Shown here piece by piece: positions 54,331 to 64,000 of a DNA stretch of 64,000 bases. The DNA comes from Ovis canadensis (lineage: Eukaryota > Chordata > Mammalia > Artiodactyla > Bovidae): positions 88,861,501 through 88,925,500 of the forward strand of contig NC_091251.1 of assembly GCF_042477335.2 (NCBI RefSeq), in the 5' to 3' direction. Position 1 is the stretch's first letter. Every line of letters begins with the position of its first letter. The notes under the pieces are model-generated. The model worked only from the letters and a program-made list of their open reading frames with translations. It was not told the DNA's origin and made no database searches. Made by a program: the position numbers and the translations under genes.

Positions 54331-55599
54331 GTCTGCTGCAGGATTGTTTTGGTTACAAGTGACAATTCAAATGGACTAGCTTTAGTAAAGGGGAAATTTA
54401 CTGTAAGAATAATGGAGTGTCTTATTTCACAGAGCCTAAACATGGGATGAGGTGCTAGAAATTTTGGACCCAGGGTTTGAAGGTCCTCACAACTGTTTTT
54501 TGTTTTTGCTTCACTCTGTAAAGAAAGCTCCATTTTGTCTTACCACAGCTCTACCTTTTTCATAATGGAAAAAACACTATCATTGACTATTCTTGTGTTG
54601 TTTAGATCTTCCCATTTCAGTCATTCAGAGAAGAACTGACTTTATTTTCCCAGTTGTGTTTCTAAAATATTTCAGGAAGAGCTTTGTTCTGGACCAGTCA
54701 TTTGTGATCAGAGCATAGAGGTTATGTTGTACCAACTATGTGGACAGGAGTAGAGTCAGTTAACAGAAAAGGGATACTAAATATTTAACCACTAAGCAGT
54801 TCGCTTGCTTTCTCCCTAATCAACTATTTCCTGACATAAGATAATTTGGGGATTATTTTAATAAATAATTTGTTTCCCTGTTTCAGGCCTAATTGGCTAT
54901 TTTATTCACCTATCTGCCTTTGTTTATTTCATTGTTCTATTGGAGGACAGGCTGAATTAGTTCAGTATTTGAATATTCATTGTAATTTCTTGCATTGAGT
55001 AGGGGACAGCAGCATTTAGTATCTGTTGTTTCACTTTGCCACCATTAACATAGAATCAGATATGAAGGTGATCTTACTATACTGTTATTCATTGATTTCT
55101 GAGTCTGATTTGAATGATATGGTTGGCTGAGGAAGTATATACTTCTGGAAAGGGTGTAATTGTATACAAGAATGCAAGGAACAGAATGCAGTAATACAGA
55201 ATGAAATAAGAGCCATAATAGAAGTTCAAGCAGCATACTGTGGGTGCACAGAGGAAGGAACAATTAATTTTGACTGAGTGGCTGTAGGAGGGTATGGTAT
55301 TTTAAAGGAGATAGTGTTTGAGTAAGGCCTGGAAGAATGAATAACCCATCCTTAGGAAAACAAGGAAAGGTAATCTGGCTGTCAGGTTTCTTGGGTGATA
55401 CCAGAAGGGGTGGCTCCAGAATGTCTTGGCTAAAGTAGATGAGCTTAAATATAAGTATAGAGGATTCAGAATAAACAGCAGCATGTACTTCTTTTAACCT
55501 GCTTAAGTTAGAATTATAAGAGCTAATTAGGTTTTGCTACATTCAGACTTTAGGTGACTCTGTAGTAGTTTGAAATTTGATTTTTTAAATTGAACAATC
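54331..55599. other. GPHN intron 1, mostly unrecognised; possible L2 near 55.3 kb
   Basis: No gene is supported. TTGAGTAAGGCCTGGAAGAA within about 55,270-55,480 resembles a reverse-oriented L2 fragment. Confidence 0.4.
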
Positions 55600-55760
55600 T
55601 ATCTTAAAGACTCAGATTTTTGGGTTTAGAAAGAACTTTAAGGATTATCTGTGCTAACCCACTGTAGTGTATAAAGAAACTAAGATGCAGTTAAATGACT
55701 TATTTAACGTTACACATCTAAATGATAGAGTTGGAGCTAAAATCCGGGCTACTTTACTCC
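55600..55760. repeat. MIR-family-like remnant
   Basis: GGGTTTAGAAAGAACTTTAA, GTATAAAGAAACTAAGATGC and AACGTTACACATCTAAATGA follow the pattern of an old tRNA-derived SINE. Diverged. Confidence 0.45.
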
Positions 55761-55976
55761 TAGTCTTGGGTATTAAAATAAATTATATGGTGTATCCTTT
55801 GTAGTAAGATTTGTCCCAAATATTCTATTTGAATTATGTAGTGTAGAAGTTTTAGAATCTGAGATATATATACAGTAAAATGCACAAATGTTATACAATA
55901 TTGTGAATTTTTCATATGTATAGATCCTTATAAGTGTCACCCATGAACATTTCCAGCAGTCCAGAATTTTCCTTCC

Positions 55977-56214
55977 TGCCTTTTATTATGCCCTCTCCCG
56001 GGGATCTTCCCGACCCAAGAATTGAACCAGGGTCTGCTGCATTACAGGCAAATTCTTTACCAGCTGAGCTATCAGTGAAGCCCAAAGAATGCTGGAGTTG
56101 GTTGTTACTTCCTTCTCCAGGGCATCTTCCTGACCCAAGGATCGAACCCGAGTCTCCTGCATTGGCAGGTGGGTTCTTTACCACTGAGCCACCAGGGAAG
56201 CCCTATGCCTTTTA
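55977..56214 (-). mobile_element. Double-head Bov-tA SINE with target-site duplication
   Basis: Two tRNA-like heads in reverse orientation without a full Bov-A body, joined at GAAGCCCAAAGAATGCTGGA. TGCCTTTTA repeats at 55,977-55,985 and 56,206-56,214. It is inserted in the old L1. Confidence 0.92.
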
Positions 56215-56873
56215 CTAGTCAATATCTAATTCCTCTGCCACCCTTAAATACTCACTATTCTGATTTTTTTGTAAAGGATTAATTATGCCTGTTCTTGCAC
56301 TTTATATAGGTATAATGACTTCTGTCATTCATCATTATGTCTGTGACACTATCCTCATTGTTGTGTGTAGCAGTTATTCATTCTTTTTATTAACATGTGG
56401 TATTCTGCTGAATGAATTGGATTCTTATTTTTCTGTTCATGGACATTTGAATTGTTTCCAGTTTCTGACTATTGTTAATAAAGCTGTCATGAATATTCTC
56501 ATATAAATTTTTTTGATACATACATTGTCTCTATTCTCGGTGTAGAATTTCTGAGTTAACTGTTTTTCCAAAAGATGTACCATTTTTCTGTCCCTGCCGG
56601 TAATGGATGAAAGTTTCATTGCTCTACATTCTTGTCAAAATTTCTTATTGTCAGTCTTTTCAATTTTGACCATTCTGGGGTTAGTGTGTAGTGATTTCTA
56701 ATTTATATTTCCCAGATAAAAAATGATGTTGAGCCCTTTATAATATATTAATTTTAAAGTGAACGTTTTTAATAAGGCTGTCTTTGTCTTACAGATTTGT
56801 AGGAATTCTTTGTAATTCTGAATATGGGAACTCTGGGTGTATGTATCGTAATTATCCTCTCCCACTCTGTGGC

Positions 56874-57169
56874 GAGTCTTTTCGAAGAAGGCAATGGCAC
56901 CCCACTCCAGTACTCTTGCCTGGAAAGTCCCATGGAAGGAGGAGCCTGGAAGGCTGCAGTCCATGGGGTTGCTGAGGGTCGGACACGACTGAGCGACTTC
57001 ACTTTCACTTTTCACTTTCATGCATTGGAGAAGGAATGGCAACCCACTCCAGTGTTTTTGCTTTGAGAATCCCAGGGACGGGGGAGCCTGGTGGGCTGCC
57101 GTCATGGGGTCACACAGACTCGGAGATGACTGAAGTGACTTAGCAGCAGCAGCAGCAATAGAGTCTTTT
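56874..57169 (+). mobile_element. Bov-A2 SINE with target-site duplication
   Basis: Two Bov-A units (56,883-57,160) with a CACTTTCACTTTTCACTTTC linker and a (GCA)n end. GAGTCTTTT repeats at 56,874-56,882 and 57,161-57,169. It is inserted in the old L1. Confidence 0.95.
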
Positions 57170-58218
57170 AATAAATAAAAATTCTTATTATTAATGAAGT
57201 TCAATTTATTAAACTTTATTTTTATCTTTAGTGGATTTTTGTGTCTTATTTAAAAAGTCTTTGCCTATTATAGGATCATCAAAATATTCTCCAAAATATT
57301 CTTGAGCTTTTTTGCTTTCCCTTTCACTTGAAGTTCTGATACATTTCAAATTAATTTGTATGAATGACATGAGGCAGAGATCAAAAATTTCTTTTAAAAC
57401 GTATGACTTATTCAGTTGATCTAGCACCATTTTTTGTATTAAAAAGAAAAAGTCCTTTCCCCACTAAATTGTAGAGTACCTTTGATATAAATCAGACAGA
57501 TTTGTTCTAAGAGTATTTCTGTTCCATTGGTCTATTTGTCTGTCTTTGTACCAGTGTTACCATATCCTAATTACTATAGCTTTATACTAAGTCTTGATAT
57601 CTGGTAGTATAAATTCTCTAAAGTTTTTCTTCAACTTTGTTTTGGGGGCAGGTTGTCCTCCATCATTTGTATTATCATATGTATTTAGAAATAGATTACA
57701 ATTCTAAAAATCTATAGGTATTATGACTAGGATTGTATTGAAACTGTAAATCAGCTTTCAGAGAATTGGCATGTTATGATATAGAGTCTTTCATTCTTTT
57801 ATTGCCTTTTTATACTGTTTTGTCAGAAAGTGGTCCACTGAAGAAGGCAATAGAAAACCACTCCAATCATCTTGCCCTGAGAACCCGATGAACACTATGA
57901 AAATGCAAAAAAAAGATGTGACACAGGAAGCACCGCAATTAGTGTCCAATGTGCTACTGGGGCAGAGTAGAGAAATAGCTCCAGAAAGAATGGAGAGGCT
58001 GAGCCAAAGTGGAAATGACAGTCAGTTGTGGCTGAGCCTGGTAGTGAAAGTAAAGTCTGATGCTGTAAAGAACACTATCGCATAGAAACCTGGAACGTTA
58101 GGTCCAGGAATCAAGGTAAATAGGATGTGATCAAGCAAGCAGGAGATGGCAAGAGTGAACATTGACATTTTAGGAATCAATGAACTAAAATGGACGGGAA
58201 TGAGTATATTTAATTCAC

Positions 58219-58591
58219 ATGACTATTGTATCTGCTATGTGTGGGCAAGAATCCCTTAGAAGAAATGGAGTAGCTCTCATTGTTAGCAGCAGAGTCCAAA
58301 ATGCGGTGCTTGAGTGCAATCTCAAAAACAACAGAATGATCTCTGTTCGTTTCCAAGGCAAACCATTCAGTATCACAGCAATCCAAGTCTATGTCTCAAC
58401 CATTAATGCCAAAGAAGCTAAAGTTGAATGGTTCTATGAAGACCTACAAGACCTTCTAGAACTAACACCAACAAAAGATATGCTTTTCATCATAGGGGAT
58501 TGGAATGCAGAAGTAGGAGGTCAAGAGATATTTGGAGTAACAGGCAAGTTTGGCCTTGAAATACAAAATGAAGCAGAACAAAGGCTAACAG
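58219..58591 (+). pseudogene. BovB AP-like endonuclease fragment
   Basis: An open frame from ATG at 58,219 carries the endonuclease (exonuclease III/APE fold) middle part, including RRNGVALIVSSRVQNAV, FIIGDWNAEVGG (the conserved GDxN metal/catalytic motif) and VTGKFGLEIQNEAEQRL. It is cut at 58,591 by a SINE and resumes near 58,818 with stops. The endonuclease nicks target DNA to prime reverse transcription. It is non-functional here. Confidence 0.85.
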
Positions 58592-58817
58592 GGTCTTCCC
58601 TGGTGGCTCAGATGGCAAAGCATCTACCTACAATGCAGGAAACCAGGTTTGATCCCTGGGTTGGGAAGATCCCCTGGAGAAGGGAAAGGCTACCCACTCC
58701 AGTATTATGGCCTAGAGAATTCCATGGACAAAGGAACCTGGTGGGCTACAGTTCATGGAGTTGCAAAAGTCAGACATGACTGATGCAACTAATACTCACT
58801 CAGTCAAAGGCTAACAG
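58579..58817 (+). mobile_element. Bov-tA SINE in BovB, perfect 13-bp target-site duplication
   Basis: A full-length SINE (58,592-58,804), TCTTCCCTGGTGGCTCAG to GACATGACTGATGCAACTAA. CAAAGGCTAACAG repeats exactly at 58,579-58,591 and 58,805-58,817, and removing the SINE restores BovB continuity. Confidence 0.97.
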
Positions 58818-59327
58818 AGTTTTGCCAAGAGAACATGCTGGTCATAGCAAACACCCTCTTACAACAACGTAAGAGATGACGCTGCACGTGAATGTCGCCA
58901 GATGGTCGATACTGAACTCAGATTGATTATATTCTCTACAGCTGAAGATGGAGAAGCTCTAGACAGTCAGCAAAAACAAGACCTGGAGCTGGCTGTGAAC
59001 TCCTTATTGCCAAATTCAGGTTTAAATTGAAGAAATAGGGGAAACCACTAGGCCATTCAGGTATGACCTAAATCAAATCCCTTATGGTTGTATGGTAGTG
59101 GTGACGAATCGATTCAAGGGGTTAGATCTGGTAGACTTGAGTGTCTGAAGAACTATAGATGGAGGATTGTAACACTGTACAGGAAGGGTAATTAAACCCA
59201 TCCTAAAGAAAAAGAAATGCAAGAAGGCAACGTAGTTGTCTGAGGAGGTCTTACAAATAGCTGAGGAAAAAAGAGAGAGGCAGAAAGCAAAGGAGAAAGG
59301 GAAAAATATACCTGACAATGTAAAGTT

Positions 59328-59665
59328 CTAGAGAGTATAAGTGAAGTGAGTGAAAGTTGCTCAGTTGTGTCTGACTCTTTGCAACCCCAAGGACTATACA
59401 GTTCATGATTCTCCAGGCCAGATTACTGGAGTGGGTAGCCTTTTCCTTCTCTGGGGGATCTTTGCAACCCAGGGATTGAACCCAGGTCTTCTGCATTGTA
59501 GGTGGATTCTTGAGCAGCTGAGCCACAAGGGAAGCCCAACAGTACTGGAGTGGGTAACCTATCCCTTCTCCAGCAGATCTGCCTGACCCAGGAATCAAAC
59601 CAGGGTCTCCTGCATTGCAGGTGGATTCTTTACCAACTGAGCTATAAGGGAAACCTAGAGAATAT
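59328..59665 (-). mobile_element. Dimeric Bov-tA SINE in BovB with target-site duplication
   Basis: A reverse-oriented dimer (59,339-59,654): body and first head, the junction GGGAAGCCCAACAGTACTGG, then a second head ending AGCTATAAGGGAAACC. CTAGAGAGTAT (59,328-59,338) and CTAGAGAATAT (59,655-59,665) differ by one base. Confidence 0.93.
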
Positions 59666-60700
59666 CAAGGAGAGAGAAGAAAGCCTTCTTAAGTGAACAA
59701 TGCAAAGAAATAGAGGAAAACAATAGAATGAGAAAAGTAGAAATACCAAGGGAACATTTCATGCAAAGATGGGCACAATAAAGGACAGAAACAGCAAGGA
59801 CCTAACAAAAGCAGAAGAGATTAAGAAGATGTGGCAAGAATATACAGAACTGTACAAAAAAGGTCTTAATGACCCGGATAACCACGATGGTGTGGTCACT
59901 CACCTAAGCCAGACATCCTGTGATGTGAAGTCAACTGGGCCTTAGGAAGCATTACTACGAACAAAGTTAATGGAAGTGATGGAATTCCAGCTGAGCCATT
60001 TCAAATCCTAAAAGATAATGCTGTGAAAGATGATGCATTCTATATGGCAGCTAATTTAGAAAACTCAGCAGTGGCCATAGGACTGGAAAAGGTCAATTTT
60101 TCATTCCAATCCCAAAGAAAGGCAATGCCAAAGAATGTTCCAACTACTGTACAATTGTGCTCATTTCACATGCTAGCAAAGTAATGCTGAAAATCCTTCA
60201 AGCTAGGCTTCAGTAGTACATGAACTGAGAACTTCCAGATGCACAAGATGGATATACAAAAGGCAGAGGAACTAGAGATCAAATTGCCAGTATCTGTTGG
60301 ATGATAGAGAAAGCAAGGGAATTCCAGAAAACATGTGCTTCATTGACTACACTAAAACCTTTGACTGTGTGGATCACAACAAACTGTGGAAAACTCTTAG
60401 AGATGGGAATTCCAGACCACCTTACCTGCCTCTTGCGAAACATGTATGCAGGTCAAGAAGCAACAGTTAGAACTGGACATAGAACACTGACTGGTTCAAA
60501 ATTGGGAAAGGAGTATGTCAAGACTGTATATTGTTATCCTGCTTGTTTAACTTATATGCTGCATACATCATGTAAATATATGTACAGCCTGACTGGAGGA
60601 ATCTCAAGCTGGAATCAAGATTGCCAGAAGAAATATCAACAACCTCAGATATGCAGATGATACCATTGTAATGCCAGAAAGTGAGGAGGAAGTAAAGAGT
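59655..60700 (+). pseudogene. BovB reverse transcriptase remnant, multiply broken
   Basis: Downstream of the second SINE the RT continues, for example CAAAGAAAGGCAATGCCAAA (fingers region) and TTTGACTGTGTGGATCACAA (motif A region), ending near the YADD coding ATATGCAGATGATACC at 60,649-60,664. Frameshifts and stops are frequent. The longest surviving frame is 119 codons (60,301-60,660). Confidence 0.88.
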
Positions 60701-61059
60701 AATGTTTAAAAATATTGTTGTGAATAGTATTGTTTATTTAAATTTCATTTTCCAGTTTTATATTCATAGAAGTACTATTGATTTTTGTGTTTTGGTCTTT
60801 TGAACAGCGGCCTTGCTAAATTATTTATTTTGCTTTCTATTTTTTATTCATTAAATTTTTTAAAAATTTAACTTTTTATTTGAATGAAAGATTCTTTAAA
60901 TTCTGTAGCACTTTGTAGTTTTCAGAAGTTTTAGACACACATGTGATCGCATAATAACCCTTTCTCTCCTGCTCACTTATGTTCCCCCCCGACCCCAGTA
61001 ACCACTAGTTGGTTCTGCATGTCCGTGAGTCTTTTGTTTTTGTTTGTTTTATTTTATTC

Positions 61060-61760
61060 ACTAGTTTTTTTAATAATTAATTTTTATTGGAGTATAGTTG
61101 TTTTTTAATGTTGTGTTAGTTTCTGCTGTATGGCAAAGTGAGTCAGCAATACATAGACATGTATCCCCTCTTTTTTGGCTTTCTTTCCCATTTAGGTCAC
61201 CACAGAGCATTGGGATGGGTTCCCGTGCCAATCAGTAGATTCTCATTAGTTATCTATTTTATACATAGTAGTGTATAAAATCTGTTAGTTTATCCCACTA
61301 CACCTGCCCTTGCCCCCTGGTATCAATCTGTTCTGTACATCTGTGTCTTTATTTCTGCTTTGCAGATAAGTTCGTCTGTATCATTTTTCTGGAGTCTACA
61401 TATAAACAATATTATACGCTATTTGTTTTCCTGACTTACTTCACTCTAGGTCCATCCACATTTCTACAAATGGCACAATTTCATTTCTCTTTATGGCTGA
61501 ATAATATCCCATTGTATATATGTAACACATCTATATCCATTCTTCTGTTGAGGGGCATTTAGGTTGTTTCCGTGTCCTGACTATTGTAAATAGTGCTACA
61601 GTGAACACTAGGGTTCATTTGTCTTTTTGAGTTGTTTTTTTCCAGGTATATACCCAGGACTGGGATTGCTGGGTCATACAGTAGTTCTATTTTAGTTTGT
61701 TAAAGAGTCTCCATACTGTTCTCCACAGTGACTATATCAATTTACCTTCCGATCAAATTT
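61060..61760 (-). mobile_element. Younger artiodactyl L1 3' UTR, 5' truncated
   Basis: TTTTTATTGGAGTATAGTTG, GTCACCACAGAGCATTGGGA, TCTATTTTATACATAGTAGT, ATATCCCATTGTATATATGT and ACTGTTCTCCACAGTGACTA are the reverse of an artiodactyl L1 3' end. It is less diverged than the surrounding L1. Another L1 3'-like scrap lies just left of it (about 60,860-61,055). Confidence 0.85.
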
Positions 61761-61794
61761 GTTGTTTTGAATTCCACATATAAGTGTTACAGAG

Positions 61795-62272
61795 TCCAAC
61801 CTCATACTACTTGCCATACAGCAGGCCAGTAATTCAAGAGGTGAGTTGTTGGGGCAAGGAATAGAATTCTTTTAGAAAGCCAGCAGACAAAGATGGTGGA
61901 CTAGTGCCCCAAAGAACCATGTTGCCTGAGTGAGAATTCAGGCTTCTTTTATAGTAAAAAGAGGAGAGGGTGTGGTTGGTTGTGCAAACTTCTTCCTGCT
62001 GGAATCCTTTGTTCTTGCTGGTGTCCACTAGGTCTGGTCACAGTGTTTGTATAAACCTCCAGCAAGACAAATGTTATTCTCTATTCTGCAACTTTTTGTA
62101 TCTGTATGAATGGAAAACTTCTGAAGGTCAGAGACTTGAGAATGGGGCTGTCCTGTATATTTCAGGCTAGAGGCAACATTATGTAATTTATTGTAGCAAA
62201 AGCATTAGAATAAAAGGATAAAATAAAAGAAACAGATCCAATATGGAGTCAGATGTGTTCTTTCCTGTTCCA
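61795..62272 (+). mobile_element. Solo LTR of a ruminant endogenous retrovirus (class I-like)
   Basis: A 478-bp block starts TGTTACAGAGTCCAACCTC and ends TTTCCTGTTCCA (TG...CA). TAAG flanks it on both sides (61,791-61,794 and 62,273-62,276), a 4-bp duplication as in class I (gammaretrovirus-like) ERVs. Taking the block out rejoins L1 3' UTR text (CCACATATAAG and the later GTCTGACTTATTTCATTTAT). AATAAA-type signals near 62,209-62,228 could be the LTR polyadenylation signal. No internal viral genes remain. It resembles BTLTR1-type LTRs, by eye. Confidence 0.8.
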
Positions 62273-62707
62273 TAAGTAACATCAGACAGTGTCTCTCTGT
62301 GTCTGACTTATTTCATTTATCGTAATGTCCTCCCTTCATCCATGTTGCTGCAAATGGCAAATACATTAGCTTATTTTTAATATTTAACAGTTTGTAGAGT
62401 CTGTTCTGTTTCCTGTTTACAACTATATCATCTGAGGACAATAATACTATTACTCCTTTCTTGTCTTTACACTTTTTTCTTTCTTTTTCTTAATTGCAAT
62501 AATCAAAACTTTCAGAACAATGTTTAGTGGAAATAATGATTGTTTTATTCCTGAACTTGGTGTGTGGCGGGGGGTGTTCACTTTTTCATCATTAATTATT
62601 ATGTTAGTATAGGTTTTTGTAGGTACCCTTTATCAGATTAAAGAAATTACAATCTAGTCCTAGTTTTCTGAAGGTTTTCTAAATTAATAATGGCTAACAT
62701 TTATTTA

Positions 62708-62925
62708 GGCTTCCCTGGTGGCTCAGATGGTGAAGAATCTGCCTGCATGTGGGAGACCCGGGTTTGATCCCTGGGTCGGAAAAGTCCCCTGGAGAGGGGA
62801 ATAACAACCCACTCCATTATTCTTGCCTGGAGAATTCCATGGACAGAGGAGCCTGGTGGGCTACGGTCTGTGGGGTCACTAAGGGTTGGACAAGACTGAG
62901 CGATTTTGCTTTCTTTTCAACTTTC
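62708..62925 (+). mobile_element. Bov-tA SINE, near full length
   Basis: GGCTTCCCTGGTGGCTCAGA to CAAGACTGAGCGATTTTGC, with intact head and body. It is inserted in the old L1 between two ORF2-derived segments. Confidence 0.95.
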
Positions 62926-64000
62926 ATTTAAATATACTTATGTTTACTTTAAATATAAATTAATTGTTAATAGTTAAATTTTATGAAATGGTTTTCTGCT
63001 TTTACTGAGATATATCATGATTCGTGTTCTTAATTCTGTATTATGGTGAATTATACTGATTTCAATGTTAAAGTAACCCTGCACTCCTAGGATAAATCCC
63101 ATTTGGTCACAATGTATTATATCACTGGATTCAATTTTAACGTTTTGTTTAGGATTTTTATTTCTATTTGTTAGCCTGTAATCTTTCTTTCTTGGGAAGT
63201 TTTTGTTAGGTATTGCTATCAAGGTTTACTGGCCTCGTAAAAACTGTTGGGAAGTCTCTGTCTCTCTTATTCTCTGAAGGAGTTAGTGTTGAATTGGTAC
63301 ATTTCATCTGTGCTAGAAAAGAATGTTTATTCTACAGTTTGTTGATCTTAGTCCTATGTGTCAACAATATCAAACTGGTTAATCATGTTGATAAATCTTT
63401 TAATGATTTTTAATGCTTTTCTTTCTTTTTTGTCAGTTATGACAGAAGAATCTTAAAATCACCAACTCTGACAGATATTTCCTAGATATTTCAGCTCTTT
63501 CAAATTTTCTTTTATGTTTTCTGGAGCTCTTGTTAGGTTATAAAAATTTAGGATTGTTATAATTTTCAGTTGAACCATTATGTAATTATAAAATGTCCTT
63601 TTCTATCTCTATTAGTGTTTCTTGCTTTGAAGTCTACTTTAGAATTTCTGTTAATATGATTGCTCTTTCTTTTCATCTGTATTTCTATGGTTTATTTTTC
63701 CTTTTATTTCAACCTATCTGTATTCTTGTGTTTAAAATATTATCTTTTGGAAATAGCATATTATTGGGTCATGTTTATTTGATCTAGCTTGACAATCTTT
63801 GTGTTTTAATTAGAACATTTATTTACATTTAATGTGAATACTAATGTAGTTGGGTAGAATTCTGTCATCTCACTAGCTCTTTTCTTTCTGCCCTCTCTGC
63901 TCCTTGTAATTGTTTAATTATTCCTTTCTTGCATTTTTGATTTGTCAACTTTTGTAAGTTTCATTTTTTTCCTAATTAACTTTTGTTATGCATTCATCTT

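Larger units (their letters stand above)
57838..60700 (+). mobile_element. BovB LINE with 5' region kept but 3' end lost
   Basis: Begins near TGAAGAAGGCAATAGAAAAC and runs through the leader, endonuclease and most of the RT, then stops abruptly after GAAAGTGAGGAGGAAGTAAA, about 50 bp past the YADD-equivalent. The RT C-terminus, 3' UTR and GTTCAGTTCA tail are absent. Two SINEs interrupt it (58,592-58,804 and 59,339-59,654). Old L1 sequence lies on both sides. The loss of the 3' end is the opposite of normal LINE truncation and points to a later deletion. Confidence 0.92.
40618..64000 (+). other. GPHN: GPHN intron 1, first 23 kb
   Basis: Runs from the exon 1 donor to the window edge. No sequence matching gephyrin exon 2 (expected to encode a VSDSC-type start) was found. 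GPHN is known to have very long introns, so this is expected. Contents are given in separate entries. Confidence 0.85.
55865..64000 (-). mobile_element. Old L1 with many later insertions (host of a nest)
   Basis: The 3' UTR text begins near 55,865 and ORF2-derived text continues to the window edge, always in reverse orientation. Examples are CATTTGAATTGTTTCCAGTT (56,446 on), GGTAGTATAAATTCTCTAAA (57,604 on), CTGATTTCAATGTTAAAGTA (63,056 on), AACCCTGCACTCCTAGG and TTGATCTTAGTCCTATGTG. Younger elements interrupt it at about 55,986, 56,883, 57,838-60,700, 61,060-61,760, 61,795 and 62,708. No long ORF2 frame survives. The 5' end is beyond the window. Confidence 0.8.

Noticed and set aside
53811-54533. 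A 240-codon ATG-started open frame on the minus strand, antisense in GPHN intron 1
   Set aside because: It overlaps two old interspersed repeats, has no recognisable domain, signal or repeat pattern, and has no partner exons I can see. It is long enough to note, but chance is the simpler reading.
40618-64000. GPHN exon 2
   Set aside because: No segment encoding the expected continuation with an AG acceptor in phase 1 was found. It lies beyond the window.

Overview
The window is nuclear DNA from a ruminant, most likely a bovid such as cattle, sheep or goat. The evidence is a dense load of ruminant-specific retroposons: RTE-type BovB LINEs, their tRNA-derived Bov-tA and Bov-A2 SINE partners, CHR-type artiodactyl SINEs and artiodactyl L1 3' ends. 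Below these lies older mammalian debris (MIR, L2, MER5A, MaLR LTRs, a Tigger-like element, old L1). Nothing bacterial, plasmid or phage-like is present. I cannot fix the species from the sequence alone.

Two protein-coding genes are supported, both on the + strand. (1) A ten-exon gene at 16,099-28,531 whose exons join into one uninterrupted 297-codon reading frame with matching splice phases. The protein is charged and coiled-coil-rich, and I identify it as CCDC196. One intron uses a GC donor. (2) The first coding exon of gephyrin (GPHN) at 40,554-40,617, inside a CpG island (about 39,690-41,480). The last 23 kb of the window is the beginning of GPHN intron 1. CCDC196 lying just upstream of GPHN agrees with the gene order I recall for human chromosome 14q23.

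Layout: 1-16.0 kb, intergenic DNA with a 2.4 kb BovB whose reverse transcriptase frame carries few stops, plus SINEs. 16.1-28.6 kb, CCDC196, whose introns contain a BovB tail, L2, MIR, CHR and Bov SINEs. 28.6-39.6 kb, intergenic, with L2 split by MER5A, an inverted SINE pair, a BovB split by an L1, and a MaLR LTR. 39.7-41.5 kb, the GPHN CpG-island promoter and exon 1. 41.5-55.8 kb, mostly unique GPHN intron with scattered repeats. 55.9-64 kb, a nest of insertions inside an old minus-strand L1: three or four SINEs, a 3'-truncated BovB that itself carries two SINEs, a younger L1 end and an ERV solo LTR.

I found no new biological system here. The points worth a second look are an approximately 1 kb leader upstream of GPHN with no ATG, the GC-AG intron and possible alternative start in CCDC196, a Bov-tA dimer junction shared by five copies, a G-quadruplex-type expansion inside a SINE, an inverted SINE pair within one target-site duplication, and the datable nested insertions.
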